The notes: generated from the sequence alone by a model not told the origin. Shown: positions 8,285 to 17,758, counted from the first letter of the stretch. The stretch is 64,000 nt of DNA from Desulfobacillus sp041396245 (GCA_041396245.1 JAWKYW010000012.1:36551-100550), one strand, 5' to 3'. A program made the numbers and translations.

Positions 8285-8720
8285 AGGCAGGCAGGCGATC
8301 AAGGTGCTGGTGCCGGTTGATGGCTCGGCCAACTCGGACCGCGTCATCGACCATCTCCTGGCCGAACTGGCCGCCGGCACCGCCATGGACATGCACCTCC
8401 TGAACGTACAGATCCCCGTCGATTCCGGCCATGCTCGCATGTTCGTCAGCGACGAGGAGGTCCAGTCCTACCATCGCGAAGAGGGCGAGCAGGCCCTGAA
8501 GTCGGCAAGGCAAAAACTCGATGCGGCCGGGGTGGAATACCATTGGCACGTGGCCGTGGGGCATGTCGCCGACACCATCCTCCGCTTCGCCCGGGAACAG
8601 GGGGCCGAACGAATCGTCATGGGCACCCACGGGCGCACCGCCCTGGCCCATCTTCTGCTTGGTTCGGTGGCGAGCGATGTTTCCCGCTCGGCCACCGTGC
8701 CCGTCACGCTGATCAAATAA
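8277..8720 (+). CDS. Universal stress protein, UspA family
   Basis: A 147-residue single-domain universal stress protein. The N terminus KVLVPVDGSANSDRVIDHLL and the C-terminal ATP-binding signature GAERIVMGTHGRTALAHLLLGSVASDV (G-2x-G-9x-G-S/T type) are complete, so this is probably an ATP-binding Usp. The start overlaps the end of the TerC gene by 8 bases, which suggests co-translation and a shared role in stress or metal balance. The exact role of this paralogue cannot be read from the sequence. Confidence 0.9.
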   Translation: MREGRQAIKVLVPVDGSANSDRVIDHLLAELAAGTAMDMHLLNVQIPVDSGHARMFVSDEEVQSYHREEGEQALKSARQKLDAAGVEYHWHVAVGHVADTILRFAREQGAERIVMGTHGRTALAHLLLGSVASDVSRSATVPVTLIK

Positions 8721-8728
8721 CTGCCCTC

Positions 8729-8765
8729 GCCGGCTGGAATACCGGGCTGCAGCCGCCCAGCCGGC
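8729..8765 (+). terminator. Hairpin after the usp gene
   Basis: GCCGGCTGG at 8729-8737 pairs with CCAGCCGGC at 8757-8765. A T run occurs only later (8784-8790), so it is not a classic intrinsic terminator, but it marks the end of the terC-usp unit. Confidence 0.35.
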
Positions 8766-8772
8766 CAGCCGC

Positions 8773-8801
8773 GGGACAGTACGTTTTTTTCCTGTTAAAA
8801 T
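8773..8801 (+). promoter_or_regulatory. Candidate extended -10 promoter of ndk
   Basis: TGTTAAAAT at 8793-8801 fits an extended -10 box (TGnTATAAT). GGGACA, 17 bases upstream, is a weak -35. The region around it is AT-rich compared with its surroundings and lies 60 bases before the ndk start. Confidence 0.35.
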
Positions 8802-8861
8802 AATGCGTTAAACGCGATTCGCAGTAACTTTTTTTCAACTCTTTGATTCTGGAGCACTTAG

Positions 8862-9287
8862 ATGGCTGTTGAACGCACCCTGTCGATCATCAAACCCGAT
8901 GCCGTGGCGAAAAACGTGATCGGCAAGATTTACTCCCGCTTCGAGACCAACGGCCTGACCATCGTGGCGGCCAGGATGAAGCACCTGTCGCGCCAGGAGG
9001 CCGAGGGCTTCTATGCCGTGCATCGCGAGCGTCCCTTTTTCAAGGATCTGGTCGAGTTCATGATTTCCGGCCCGGTGATGATCCAGGTGCTGCAGGGCGA
9101 AGGTGCCATCGCCAAAAACCGCGAGCTGATGGGCGCCACCGACCCGAAGAAGGCCGCGCAGGGAACCATCCGTGCGGATTTCGCCCAAAGCATCGACGCC
9201 AATGCCGTGCATGGCTCCGACGCGCCGGAAACGGCGGCCGTCGAGATCGCCTATTTCTTTCCGGCGATGGAAGTCTATTCGCGCTAA
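8862..9287 (+). CDS. ndk: Nucleoside diphosphate kinase
   Basis: Ndk transfers the terminal phosphate of ATP to other nucleoside diphosphates through a phosphohistidine. The protein has 141 residues, the normal length. The opening ERTLSIIKPDAVAKNVIGKI and the active-site region with NAVHGSDAPETA, containing the catalytic His, are intact. GGAG precedes the ATG by 8 bases. It is the first gene of a long co-directional run; the rlmN start follows its stop codon without a gap. Confidence 0.97.
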   Translation: MAVERTLSIIKPDAVAKNVIGKIYSRFETNGLTIVAARMKHLSRQEAEGFYAVHRERPFFKDLVEFMISGPVMIQVLQGEGAIAKNRELMGATDPKKAAQGTIRADFAQSIDANAVHGSDAPETAAVEIAYFFPAMEVYSR

Positions 9288-10427
9288 ATGAAGCAGAACC
9301 TCCTCGACTTCGATGCTGCCGGCCTGACCGCCTGGTTCGCCGGGATGGGCGAGAAGCCCTTTCGCGCGAAGCAGGTGCTGCGCTGGGTGCATCGGTTCGG
9401 GGAGGATGACTTCGAGCACATGAGCGACGTCGCCAAGACCCTGCGCGCGCGCCTCGCCGAGTTGGCCGAGGTGCGCCTGCCACAGGTGCTGCGCGACGCG
9501 ACCGCGACCGACGGCACGCGCAAGTGGCTGCTCGACGTCGGCAATGGCAATGCCGTCGAGTGCGTCTTCATTCCCGAGGAGAACCGCGGCACGCTGTGCA
9601 TCTCGACCCAGGCCGGCTGTGCCCTCGATTGCGCCTTCTGCTCGACCGGCAGGCAGGGCTTCAACCGCAACCTGACGGCGGGCGAGATCATCGGTCAGCT
9701 GTGGTGGGCCAAGCAGGCGCTCGGCGATTTCCGCGCCCCTGGCGGCGCAGCGGATCGCCGTCCTGCGGAGACTGACTTTTTCCCGGAGCGCATCATCAGC
9801 AACGTCGTGCTGATGGGCATGGGCGAGCCGCTGGCCAACTTCGAGAATGTCGTCACCGCCCTGCACCTGATGCTCGACGACAACGCCTATGGGCTGTCGC
9901 GTCGTCGCGTGACGGTGTCGACCTCCGGCATCGTGCCCGCCATGGACAGGCTGCGCGAGGAATGCCCGGTGGCGCTGGCGGTGTCGCTGCATGCGCCGGA
10001 TGACGCGCTGCGCGACAGGCTGGTGCCGATCAACCGCAAGTACCCCCTGGCGGCGCTGATGGCGGCCTGCCGGCGCTATCTGGAAAGGTCGCCACGCGAC
10101 TTCATTACCTTCGAATACGTCATGCTGGACGGCGTAAACGATTCAGAAGAGCATGCCCGCGAGCTGGTCCGGCTCGTGCGCGACGTGCCCTGCAAGTTCA
10201 ACCTGATTCCCTTCAATCCCTTCCCGGCTTCCGGGTTCAAGCGTTCGCCCGCCCAGCGGGTGCGCCGCTTCGCCGAGATCCTGATGCAGGCTCACATCGT
10301 CACGACGACGCGCAAGACACGGGGGGAGGACATCGACGCCGCCTGCGGCCAGCTGGCCGGACAGGTGCGCGATCGTACGCAGCGCAGGGAAAAACGCGCC
10401 ATAACCATTGCGGAGGCTAGATCGTGA
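9288..10427 (+). CDS. rlmN: 23S rRNA (adenine2503-C2)/tRNA methyltransferase RlmN
   Basis: Radical-SAM enzyme that methylates C2 of A2503 in 23S rRNA and of A37 in some tRNAs. The cluster motif CALDCAFC (C-x3-C-x2-C) follows GTLCISTQAG; the GMGEPLANFENV segment is also typical, and TTRKTRGEDIDAACGQL contains the second catalytic Cys. The length is 379 residues, slightly above average because of an insertion around GGAADRRPAETDFFPER, which is common in betaproteobacteria. The ATG directly follows the ndk stop. The last bases overlap the GTG start of pilW. Confidence 0.97.
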   Translation: MKQNLLDFDAAGLTAWFAGMGEKPFRAKQVLRWVHRFGEDDFEHMSDVAKTLRARLAELAEVRLPQVLRDATATDGTRKWLLDVGNGNAVECVFIPEENRGTLCISTQAGCALDCAFCSTGRQGFNRNLTAGEIIGQLWWAKQALGDFRAPGGAADRRPAETDFFPERIISNVVLMGMGEPLANFENVVTALHLMLDDNAYGLSRRRVTVSTSGIVPAMDRLREECPVALAVSLHAPDDALRDRLVPINRKYPLAALMAACRRYLERSPRDFITFEYVMLDGVNDSEEHARELVRLVRDVPCKFNLIPFNPFPASGFKRSPAQRVRRFAEILMQAHIVTTTRKTRGEDIDAACGQLAGQVRDRTQRREKRAITIAEARS

Positions 10428-11206
10428 AACGAGCCATACTGGTTTTTTCCGCCGTACTCTTCGCCGGCTGCGCCAGCACCGGCTCAGGACCCGGCCCCTC
10501 GACCGCCCCCGTGTCGGAGCAGGCTCCGGCAGACATGGCGGAACGCAGCGCGAAGACGCATGCCGAGCTGGGCGCGCTCTATCTGCAGTCGGGCAATCCG
10601 GCCGTCGCTCTGGATGAGGCGCGCATCGCTACCGCGCACGATCCCGGTTACGCGCCGGCCTACAGCCTGATGGGGCTCGTGCACCTGTTGCTGAACGAGA
10701 TGCCCCAGGCCCGGACCGCCTTCGAACGCGCCATCCAGCTGGCGCCCGGCGATCCGCAGATCGCCAACGATTATGGCTGGTTCCTCTGCCAGAGCGGACG
10801 GGAGCGGGAGGCATTCAAGTATTTCGAGGCGGCGGCGCAAAACCCGCTCTACAACACGCCGACCAAGCCCTATACCAATGCCGGCCTGTGTTACCTGAGA
10901 ATCAAGGACGAGAAGACCGCCGAGGCGAACTTCCAGCGCGCCGTCATGGTCGACGCCTCGAACGCGCAGGCCGTCTACCACTTGTCCAACCTGGCCTTCA
11001 AGCGGGGGGATTATTTCAACGCCAAGCGATTGCTGGACGATCTGCACCGCCTGATGGAGCCCAATTCCGAATCGCTCTGGCTGGGCGTGCGGATCGAGCG
11101 GAAAATCGGCGACCGGCAGGCCGAAGCGAGCTATGCGTCCCGCTTGCGCCGCAAGTTCGCCGGCACGCCCGAGCACCAGGCGCTGATGCAGGGGAAGTAC
11201 GAGTGA
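10424..11206 (+). CDS. pilW: Type IV pilus biogenesis/stability lipoprotein PilW (PilF)
   Basis: An outer-membrane lipoprotein of 260 residues with tetratricopeptide repeats; in related bacteria it is needed for assembly of the PilQ secretin. The signal sequence ends in the lipobox LFAGCAS. TPR units occupy about residues 45-245 (for example ALYLQSGNPAVALDEARIA and LVHLLLNEMPQARTAFERAI). The GTG start overlaps the rlmN stop. The gene order rlmN-pilW-rodZ-ispG is conserved in many beta- and gammaproteobacteria and supports the assignment. Confidence 0.9.
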   Translation: MKRAILVFSAVLFAGCASTGSGPGPSTAPVSEQAPADMAERSAKTHAELGALYLQSGNPAVALDEARIATAHDPGYAPAYSLMGLVHLLLNEMPQARTAFERAIQLAPGDPQIANDYGWFLCQSGREREAFKYFEAAAQNPLYNTPTKPYTNAGLCYLRIKDEKTAEANFQRAVMVDASNAQAVYHLSNLAFKRGDYFNAKRLLDDLHRLMEPNSESLWLGVRIERKIGDRQAEASYASRLRRKFAGTPEHQALMQGKYE

Positions 11207-12042
11207 GCGAAACGGAGGAATCCGTGAAGGCCGCGCAATCGGTGCCGGGCCCCGGCACCATGCTGCGCATGGCGCGGGAGGCGCGTGGCATGTCGATTCC
11301 CGAAGTGGCCACCGCGCTCAAGATGAGTCCGCGGCAGATCGAGGCCATGGAGGGAGAGGATTTTTCCAGGCTGTCGGGCGCGACGTACATCCGCGGGTTC
11401 ATCCGGAATTACGCAAGATTGCTCAGGATCGATGCGGCGCCGGTCCTGGCCACCCTCGCGGAGCATACCCCGCTGCCACTGGCGGAGTTGAACGCACCTG
11501 CGGATGCCGGCGTGACAATGCCGACATCCGGCAAGCGTCAGGGCAAAGGACTGTTTGCCGCCACGCTGCTGGCGCTGGCAGCACTGGCCGTCGCCCTGGC
11601 GCTGTACTTCGACGTTTTGGACCTTGCCAGCCTTTTGAACCGACAGGCCGATTCGGCCGCGCCAAGCCAGCCCCGGATTGCCCAGCCCCAGATTGCTCAG
11701 CCCTTGCCGCAACCCGTCGCGGCCGTACCATCCTCCGAGGTGGTCGAAGCCGCTGCCGCCACGATGCCTGCCGACCCGTCCGCTCAGGCGCCGCAGACAG
11801 CCGGGATGCGCCAGCTGATATTCAGTTTCGACGGCAGTTCCTGGGTGGAGGTCAGGGATGCGGCAGGACGCACCCTTCTATCGCAGATGAACGCGAAAGG
11901 AACGACGCGGCTGGTCGAGGGATCCCCCCCGTTCCAGCTGGTGGTGGGCAATGCCTCAAACGTGCGGCTGCAGTATGACGACCAGGCGGTTGACCTCAGG
12001 CCGCATACGCGCGTCGAAGTGGCACGGTTGACGCTCGATTGA
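11203..12042 (+). CDS. rodZ: RodZ-like helix-turn-helix membrane protein
   Basis: A 279-residue protein with the RodZ plan: an N-terminal cytoplasmic helix-turn-helix (GTMLRMAREARGMSIPEVA, then KMSPRQIEAMEGEDF and YIRGFIRNYARLL), a single membrane helix near LFAATLLALAALAVALALYF, a Pro/Ala/Gln-rich linker and a C-terminal DUF4115-like beta domain (SWVEVRDAAGRTLLSQMNAKG). RodZ links the MreB skeleton to the cell wall machinery; the short betaproteobacterial homologues are less studied. The GTG at 11203 overlaps the pilW stop, and the ispG start follows its 3' end closely, so it is in an operon with both. Confidence 0.82.
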   Translation: MSETEESVKAAQSVPGPGTMLRMAREARGMSIPEVATALKMSPRQIEAMEGEDFSRLSGATYIRGFIRNYARLLRIDAAPVLATLAEHTPLPLAELNAPADAGVTMPTSGKRQGKGLFAATLLALAALAVALALYFDVLDLASLLNRQADSAAPSQPRIAQPQIAQPLPQPVAAVPSSEVVEAAAATMPADPSAQAPQTAGMRQLIFSFDGSSWVEVRDAAGRTLLSQMNAKGTTRLVEGSPPFQLVVGNASNVRLQYDDQAVDLRPHTRVEVARLTLD

Positions 12043-12047
12043 ACCGG

Positions 12048-13301
12048 ATGGACATGGCCGTGGAAAGAGCAGACGGGCCGTCCGCCCGCCGTAACACGCG
12101 CACTGCCAGGATCGGCGGTATCGCCCTCGGCGGCGCCCATCCGGTTGTCGTGCAATCGATGACCAACACGGATACGGCCGACGTAGCGGCTACCGCCGCC
12201 CAGGTGGCGCAACTCGCCCGGGCCGGATCGGAAATCGTGCGCATTACGGTGAATACGCAGGCGGCGGCGCGCGCCGTGCCGGGCATCCGCGAGCGCCTGC
12301 TGGCCATGAATCTCGACGTGCCGCTGGTCGGCGATTTCCACTTCAACGGCCACAAGCTGCTGGCGGAGACTCCGGCCTGCGCCGAGGCGCTCGACAAGCT
12401 GCGCATCAATCCCGGCAACGTCGGCCGTGGCGCCAGGCGCGACGAGCAGTTCGCGCAACTGATCGCGCTGGCCTGCCGCTACGGCAAGCCGGTGCGCATC
12501 GGCGTCAACTGGGGCAGCCTGGATCCGGCGCTGCTGGCGCGCCTCATGGACGAGAATGCCCGGCGGCCGCGGCCCAGGGACGCTACTCAGATCATGCGCG
12601 AGGCAATGGTTGCCTCGGCACTGGAGAGTGCAGCCAAGGCGGAGGAACTCGGCCTGCCCGGCGATGCGATCGTGCTCTCCTGCAAGGTGAGCGGCGTGCA
12701 GGACCTGATCGCGGTCTACCGTGATCTCGCCGCCCGCTGCGATTATCCGCTGCACCTCGGTCTGACCGAGGCCGGCATGGGCTCGAAGGGCATCGTCGCC
12801 TCGACGGCCGCACTGGCGGTACTGCTGCAGGAAGGCATCGGCGACACCATCCGTGTTTCGCTGACGCCAGAGCCCAACGGAGACCGCACGCAGGAAGTGA
12901 TCGTCGCCCAGGAGATCCTGCAGACGATGGGCCTACGCGCCTTCACGCCGCTGGTGGCGGCCTGCCCGGGCTGTGGCCGCACCACCAGCACGGTGTTCCA
13001 GGAACTGGCGCAGGATATCCAGGCCCATGTGCGGACGCGCATGCCGGAATGGCGGCTGCAGTACGAGGGGGTCGAGAACATGACCCTGGCCGTAATGGGG
13101 TGCGTGGTGAACGGCCCGGGCGAGAGCAAGCATGCCAACATCGGCATCAGCCTGCCGGGCACCGGCGAGACGCCGGTGGCGCCGGTATATGTCGACGGCG
13201 AAAAGACCGTCACGCTGAAAGGGGACGACATCGCGCGTGAATTCAAGGCGATCGTCGACGATTACGTGGCGCGGAAATACCCGCGCCGGGCCACAAGCTG
13301 A
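12048..13301 (+). CDS. ispG: 4-hydroxy-3-methylbut-2-en-1-yl diphosphate synthase
   Basis: IspG (GcpE) catalyses the penultimate step of the MEP isoprenoid pathway using a [4Fe-4S] cluster. N-terminal landmarks are GGAHPVVVQSMTNTDTADV and RINPGNVG; the C-terminal cluster ligands are in ACPGCGRTTS and MGCVVNGPGESKHANIG. About 417 residues from the ATG at 12048, the proteobacterial size. Other possible starts are a TTG at 12039 overlapping the rodZ stop and an ATG at 12054. The hisS start follows 2 bases after its stop. Confidence 0.96.
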   Translation: MDMAVERADGPSARRNTRTARIGGIALGGAHPVVVQSMTNTDTADVAATAAQVAQLARAGSEIVRITVNTQAAARAVPGIRERLLAMNLDVPLVGDFHFNGHKLLAETPACAEALDKLRINPGNVGRGARRDEQFAQLIALACRYGKPVRIGVNWGSLDPALLARLMDENARRPRPRDATQIMREAMVASALESAAKAEELGLPGDAIVLSCKVSGVQDLIAVYRDLAARCDYPLHLGLTEAGMGSKGIVASTAALAVLLQEGIGDTIRVSLTPEPNGDRTQEVIVAQEILQTMGLRAFTPLVAACPGCGRTTSTVFQELAQDIQAHVRTRMPEWRLQYEGVENMTLAVMGCVVNGPGESKHANIGISLPGTGETPVAPVYVDGEKTVTLKGDDIAREFKAIVDDYVARKYPRRATS

Positions 13302-13303
13302 TC

Positions 13304-14608
13304 ATGAGCCAGACGATTCAAGCCATCCGCGGGATGAACGACATCCTGCCCGACGAGGCCGAGTTGTGGGAGCGCTTCGACGACGCCGTGCGCGGCTGGT
13401 TGCGTGCCTACGGCTACCGGCCGATGCGCATGCCGGTGGTCGAGCCGACGCCGCTTTTCTCCCGCGCCATCGGCGAGGTGACCGACATCGTCGAGAAGGA
13501 AATGTACTCCTTCGTCGACGCGCTCAACGGGGAGGCGCTCACGCTGCGGCCGGAAGGCACCGCCTCCTGCGTGCGCGCCGTGCTGCAGCACAGCCTGCTC
13601 CACGCCGGCCCCCAGCGCCTGTGGTACGCCGGCCCGATGTTCCGCCACGAGCGGCCGCAGAAGGGCCGATATCGCCAGTTCCACCAGTTCGGCGTCGAAG
13701 CCTTCGGCTATGCCGGACCGGACATCGATGCAGAGCAGATCGTCATGTGCGCGCGGCTGTGGGACGAACTGGCGCTCACCGGCATCAGGCTGGAGATCAA
13801 CTCGCTTGGAAGCACAGAGGAGCGGCAGCGCCACCGCGCCGAACTGATCGCCTATCTGGAGCGCCATCGCGAGGCGCTGGATGCCGATGCCCGGCGCCGC
13901 CTGCATTCCAACCCGCTGCGCATCCTCGACAGCAAGAATCCGCACATGCAGGCACTCATCGAGGGCGCACCGAAGCTGATGGATTTCCTTGGCGAGGCCT
14001 CGCTCGAGCATTTCGCCGGCGTGCAGGCGCTGCTCAAGGAAGCGGGCATTCCCTATCGCATCAACCCGCGCCTGGTGCGCGGCCTCGACTACTACAACCT
14101 GACCGTTTTCGAATGGATCACCGACAGGCTGGGCGCCCAGGGCACCGTCTGCGCCGGCGGCCGCTACGACGGGCTGATCGAACAGCTCGGCGGCAAGCCG
14201 GCGCCGGCCTGCGGCTTCGCCATGGGTGTCGAGCGTCTCGTCGCCCTGCTGAAGGAAGAGCATGGTGCCGAGGCGGAACAGGCGGCGCGAAGCGCACCCG
14301 ACGTGTATGTCGTGCATCAGGGCGAGATGGCGCAACGGCCGGCTTTCCGGGCCGCCGAGGCCCTGCGTGGCGCCGGATTCGACGTCCTTTTTCACTGCGG
14401 CGGCGGCAGCTTCAAGTCGCAGATGAAGCGCGCCGACGCCTCGGGGGCGCAGGTCGCCGTGATCATCGGCGACGAGGAGGCGCGTGATGACAGTGCCAGC
14501 CTGAAACCCTTGCGCACGGATGCGCCGCAGAGGCGCATCCCGCTGGACCGGCTGGCCGACGAGATCGGCAATTTTATTTTTGGGGATGATGACGATGGCG
14601 ACCTATGA
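13304..14608 (+). CDS. hisS: Histidine--tRNA ligase
   Basis: Class II aminoacyl-tRNA synthetase charging tRNA-His, 434 residues. Motif 2 is seen in GEALTLRPEGTASCVRAV and MFRHERPQKGRYRQFHQFGVEAFG. The histidine-specific signature RGLDYYNLTVFEW and motif 3 (GGRYDGLIEQLGG, GFAMGVERLVALL) are complete. The C-terminal anticodon-binding domain starts near DVYVVHQGEMAQ. Its end overlaps the start of the yfgM-like gene by 14 bases. A second HisS-like protein in the window (hisZ, 21591) lacks this anticodon-binding domain. Confidence 0.97.
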   Translation: MSQTIQAIRGMNDILPDEAELWERFDDAVRGWLRAYGYRPMRMPVVEPTPLFSRAIGEVTDIVEKEMYSFVDALNGEALTLRPEGTASCVRAVLQHSLLHAGPQRLWYAGPMFRHERPQKGRYRQFHQFGVEAFGYAGPDIDAEQIVMCARLWDELALTGIRLEINSLGSTEERQRHRAELIAYLERHREALDADARRRLHSNPLRILDSKNPHMQALIEGAPKLMDFLGEASLEHFAGVQALLKEAGIPYRINPRLVRGLDYYNLTVFEWITDRLGAQGTVCAGGRYDGLIEQLGGKPAPACGFAMGVERLVALLKEEHGAEAEQAARSAPDVYVVHQGEMAQRPAFRAAEALRGAGFDVLFHCGGGSFKSQMKRADASGAQVAVIIGDEEARDDSASLKPLRTDAPQRRIPLDRLADEIGNFIFGDDDDGDL

Positions 14609-15263
14609 CCTGGAAGAGCAGGAACAGATATCGGAGTTGAAAACCTGGTGGCGGATGTACGGCAACCTGGTGACGTCAGTGCTGCTGGCCCTGGCCGTCG
14701 GCGTGGCCGGCTGGCAGGGCTGGAACTGGTACCAGCGCAATCAGTCGGCCGAGGCCTCGGTCCTCTATGCCGCGGTGCAGAAGGCGGTCAAGGAGGACGA
14801 CGCCAGGCGTGCGCGGGAGGCGGCAGGCGAGCTGACCGAGAAGTATCCCGCCACGGCCTACGCCGCCCTGGCCGCACTGACTTCTGCCCGCATGCAGTTC
14901 GATGCCGGTGACCTGAAGACTGCCCGGGCCCAGCTGCAATGGGTGGCCGATAAGGCGCGTGACAAGGATTTGCGCGATCTCGGCCGGCTCCGCCTGGCGC
15001 ATGTCCTGTACGACGACAAGGCCCTGGACGAAGCGCTCAAGCTGCTGGCCGACGCGCCCGCGCCGGCCTTCGCGGCGCGCTTCGAGGAGCTGAAGGGGGA
15101 CATCCTGGCCACTCAGGGCAAGCAGACGGAAGCCAGGTCCGCCTATCAGGGCGCGCTGGCGAAACAGGACGCCGCCGAGAAGGCCGCTGGCAGCCAGTCC
15201 GGTCAGGAAACCCGGTACCGCGACCTGCTGCAGGTCAAACTCGATTCTCTCGGAGGCAAGTGA
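14595..15263 (+). CDS. yfgM: YfgM-like tetratricopeptide membrane protein
   Basis: A 222-residue protein with a single N-terminal membrane helix (about 20-42, NLVTSVLLALAVGVAGWQGWN) and a periplasmic TPR-like domain. The opening DLEEQEQISELKTWWRMYGN is the YfgM signature. In E. coli YfgM binds PpiD and the SecYEG translocon. The place between hisS and bamB is the same as in E. coli. The start at 14595 lies inside hisS; the end overlaps the bamB start by one base. Confidence 0.88.
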   Translation: MATYDLEEQEQISELKTWWRMYGNLVTSVLLALAVGVAGWQGWNWYQRNQSAEASVLYAAVQKAVKEDDARRAREAAGELTEKYPATAYAALAALTSARMQFDAGDLKTARAQLQWVADKARDKDLRDLGRLRLAHVLYDDKALDEALKLLADAPAPAFAARFEELKGDILATQGKQTEARSAYQGALAKQDAAEKAAGSQSGQETRYRDLLQVKLDSLGGK

Positions 15264-16408
15264 TGCGCGTCGTTGCCGTTTTGTCGCTGGCGGTCGCACT
15301 GGCCGGCTGTTCCACGATGCAAAAGATGAACCCGGTGAACTGGTTTTCCAGCGCACCCAAGGTAAAACCTGCCGAGCTGGAGAAGATCAGCCCGAGCGCG
15401 ACGTTGGCCACGCTCTGGCAGGCCAGCGTGGGCAGCGCGGGAGGCTATGTGCTGACTCCGGCGGTCGTCGGCTCGAGCGTCTATGCCGCCGCCCAGGACG
15501 GTACGCTGGCGCGCTTCGACAACGGCGGGCAGGCCTGGCGGATCAATGCCGGCCGGCCGATTTCCGGCGGCGTCGGCGCGGATGGCCGCCTGGTGGTGGT
15601 GGCCACGGCGAAGGGGGAAGTCCTGGCGTTCGACAGCAACGGCAAGGCCCTGTGGAAGGCACGCGTCACGTCCGAAGTGCTGGCGGCGCCGCAAATCGCG
15701 GATGATCTGGTCCTGGTACGCAGCGGCGACAACCGCATCTTCGGCCTCGATGCCGCAGACGGCAAGCGCAAGTGGGTCTATCAGCGCAGTACCCCGGCGC
15801 TCTCCCTGCGCAGCAATGTCGGCGTGACGGTGGCCGGCAAGGCGGCGCTGGCCGGCTTCCCCGGCGGCAAGCTGGTGGCCATCGCGCTCAACAACGGCGC
15901 AGCCATCTGGGAAGCCACGGTGGCGATGCCCAAGGGCGCCACGGAACTCGAGCGTGTTTCCGACGTGACCAGCGCGCCCGTCGTAGACGGGCGGGAGGTC
16001 TGTGCGGCGGCCTACCAGGGGCGGATTGCCTGCTTTGCCCTGGCCTCGGGCGACCACCTCTGGTCCCGCGACATGTCATCGACAGCCGGCCTCGACATGG
16101 ATGCGCGCAACGTCTATGTCACGGATGAGAAGGGTGCGGTGCATGCGCTGGATCGCGCCAACGGCGCGACCGTGTGGAAGCAGGACAAGCTGTTCATGCG
16201 CCGGGTCAGTCGGCCGATCGCGCTGGGCAGCCATGTCGCCGTGGGCGACTACCGGGGCGTCGTCCATCTGCTGCGCCGCGACAACGGCGCCTTCGCCGCC
16301 CGCTACAGTTCGGACAGCAGCGGCATTGCCGCCGAACCGCTACGATTGGCGCGCGGCTTCCTGATCCAGACGCGCAATGGCGGCCTCTACGCCTTGTCGC
16401 CGAATTGA
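15263..16408 (+). CDS. bamB: Outer membrane protein assembly factor BamB
   Basis: A beta-propeller lipoprotein of the BAM complex, which inserts beta-barrel proteins into the outer membrane; 381 residues. The signal peptide ends in the lipobox LAGC, with Cys16 as the lipidated residue. Repeated blades are visible as VYAAAQDGTLARFD, VLAFDSNGKALWKARV, IFGLDAADGKRKWVYQ, VHALDRANGATVWKQD and VHLLRRDNGAFAARY. The ATG at 15263 shares a base with the upstream stop; a GTG one codon earlier is possible. The order yfgM-bamB-der is conserved widely. Confidence 0.94.
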   Translation: MRVVAVLSLAVALAGCSTMQKMNPVNWFSSAPKVKPAELEKISPSATLATLWQASVGSAGGYVLTPAVVGSSVYAAAQDGTLARFDNGGQAWRINAGRPISGGVGADGRLVVVATAKGEVLAFDSNGKALWKARVTSEVLAAPQIADDLVLVRSGDNRIFGLDAADGKRKWVYQRSTPALSLRSNVGVTVAGKAALAGFPGGKLVAIALNNGAAIWEATVAMPKGATELERVSDVTSAPVVDGREVCAAAYQGRIACFALASGDHLWSRDMSSTAGLDMDARNVYVTDEKGAVHALDRANGATVWKQDKLFMRRVSRPIALGSHVAVGDYRGVVHLLRRDNGAFAARYSSDSSGIAAEPLRLARGFLIQTRNGGLYALSPN

Positions 16409-16429
16409 CGATCCCCTGAAAGCCTGCTC

Positions 16430-17758
16430 ATGAAGCCCACCCTGGTCATTGTCGGCCGACCCAACGTGGGCAAATCCACCCTGTTCAACCGCCTGACCCG
16501 ATCGCGCGATGCCCTGGTGGCGGACCTGCCCGGCCTTACCCGGGATCGCCATTACGGCCACGGCCGGCTGGGCTCACGACCTTATCTGGTGGTCGATACC
16601 GGCGGATTCGAGCCGTCGGCAAAACAGGGCATCCTCGCCGAGATGGCGCAGCAGGCCGAAGCGGCGATTGCCGAAGCCGACATGCTGCTGTTCGTCGTGG
16701 ACGGGCGTGCCGGGCCGACCCCCCAGGACAAGAGTATCGCCGACCGCCTGCGCCGTACCGGCCGCCCGCTGTTGCTGGTGGTGAACAAGTCGGAGGGGAT
16801 GGATCGCGCCATGATCGGCGCCGAATTCCACGAACTGGCCAGCGGCGAGCCACTGGTCATCTCCGCCGCCCATGGCGACGGCGTGAGGGATCTGGTCGAG
16901 GAGGCGCTGGCGCCGTTCCCCGAGGCCGGGGAGCCGGACGAAGAGAGCGGGGGGCCGCGCATCGCCGTGGTGGGCCGGCCCAACGTCGGGAAATCCACGC
17001 TCATCAACGCATTGCTCGGGGAAGAGCGGGTCATCGCCTTCGACCAGCCCGGCACCACGCGCGATGCCATTGCAGTGCCCTTCCGACGCAAGGGAAAGGA
17101 TTACACCCTTGTCGATACGGCCGGCCTGCGCCGCAGGGGCAAGGTTTTCGAGGCCGTCGAGAAGTTCTCCGTCATCAAGACGCTGCAGTCGATCGAGGAA
17201 GCCAACGTCGTGGTGCTGGTGCTCGATGCCAGCCAGGACATCTCGGACCAGGATGCGCATATCGCCGGTTTTTGCGTCGAAGCCGGGCGAGCCGTGGTGA
17301 TTGCCGTGAACAAGTGGGATTGCACCGACGATTACCGGCGCGAGCGCATCAAGATGGACATGAATCGGAAACTCAATTTCCTCGCTTTTGCCAAGGCGCA
17401 TTTCATCAGCGCGCTCAAAGGGGAGGGCATCAATCCGCTGATGGCCTCGGTGGATGCGGCTTACGCCGCCGCCATGGTCAAGATGCCCACCCCGAAGCTC
17501 ACCCGCCTGTTGCAGGCCGCGATCGTCAAGCAGGCGCCGCCGCGCCACGGCATATTCCGCCCCAAGCTGCGTTACGCCCACCAAGGGGGCAACAACCCCC
17601 CGGTCATCGTCATTCACGGCAATGCGCTCGAACATGTTCCGGACGCCTATCGGCGCTATCTCGAACGGACCTTCATCGAGGCCTTCAGGCTGCAAGGTAC
17701 CCCGCTGCGGGTGGAGCTCCGCACGACCCGGAACCCCTTCGCCGATAAAGTACGCTGA
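16430..17758 (+). CDS. der: Ribosome biogenesis GTPase Der (EngA)
   Basis: An essential GTPase with two tandem G domains needed for 50S subunit maturation; 442 residues. The first domain has GRPNVGKSTLFN and the G3 sequence DTGG, with NKSE in the G4 position where NKxD is standard; this change is common in betaproteobacterial Der. The second domain has GRPNVGKSTLINALLG, DTAGLRRRGKV and NKWD. The KH-like C-terminal domain ends FRLQGTPLRVELRTTRNPF. It lies 21 bases after bamB. Confidence 0.97.
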   Translation: MKPTLVIVGRPNVGKSTLFNRLTRSRDALVADLPGLTRDRHYGHGRLGSRPYLVVDTGGFEPSAKQGILAEMAQQAEAAIAEADMLLFVVDGRAGPTPQDKSIADRLRRTGRPLLLVVNKSEGMDRAMIGAEFHELASGEPLVISAAHGDGVRDLVEEALAPFPEAGEPDEESGGPRIAVVGRPNVGKSTLINALLGEERVIAFDQPGTTRDAIAVPFRRKGKDYTLVDTAGLRRRGKVFEAVEKFSVIKTLQSIEEANVVVLVLDASQDISDQDAHIAGFCVEAGRAVVIAVNKWDCTDDYRRERIKMDMNRKLNFLAFAKAHFISALKGEGINPLMASVDAAYAAAMVKMPTPKLTRLLQAAIVKQAPPRHGIFRPKLRYAHQGGNNPPVIVIHGNALEHVPDAYRRYLERTFIEAFRLQGTPLRVELRTTRNPFADKVR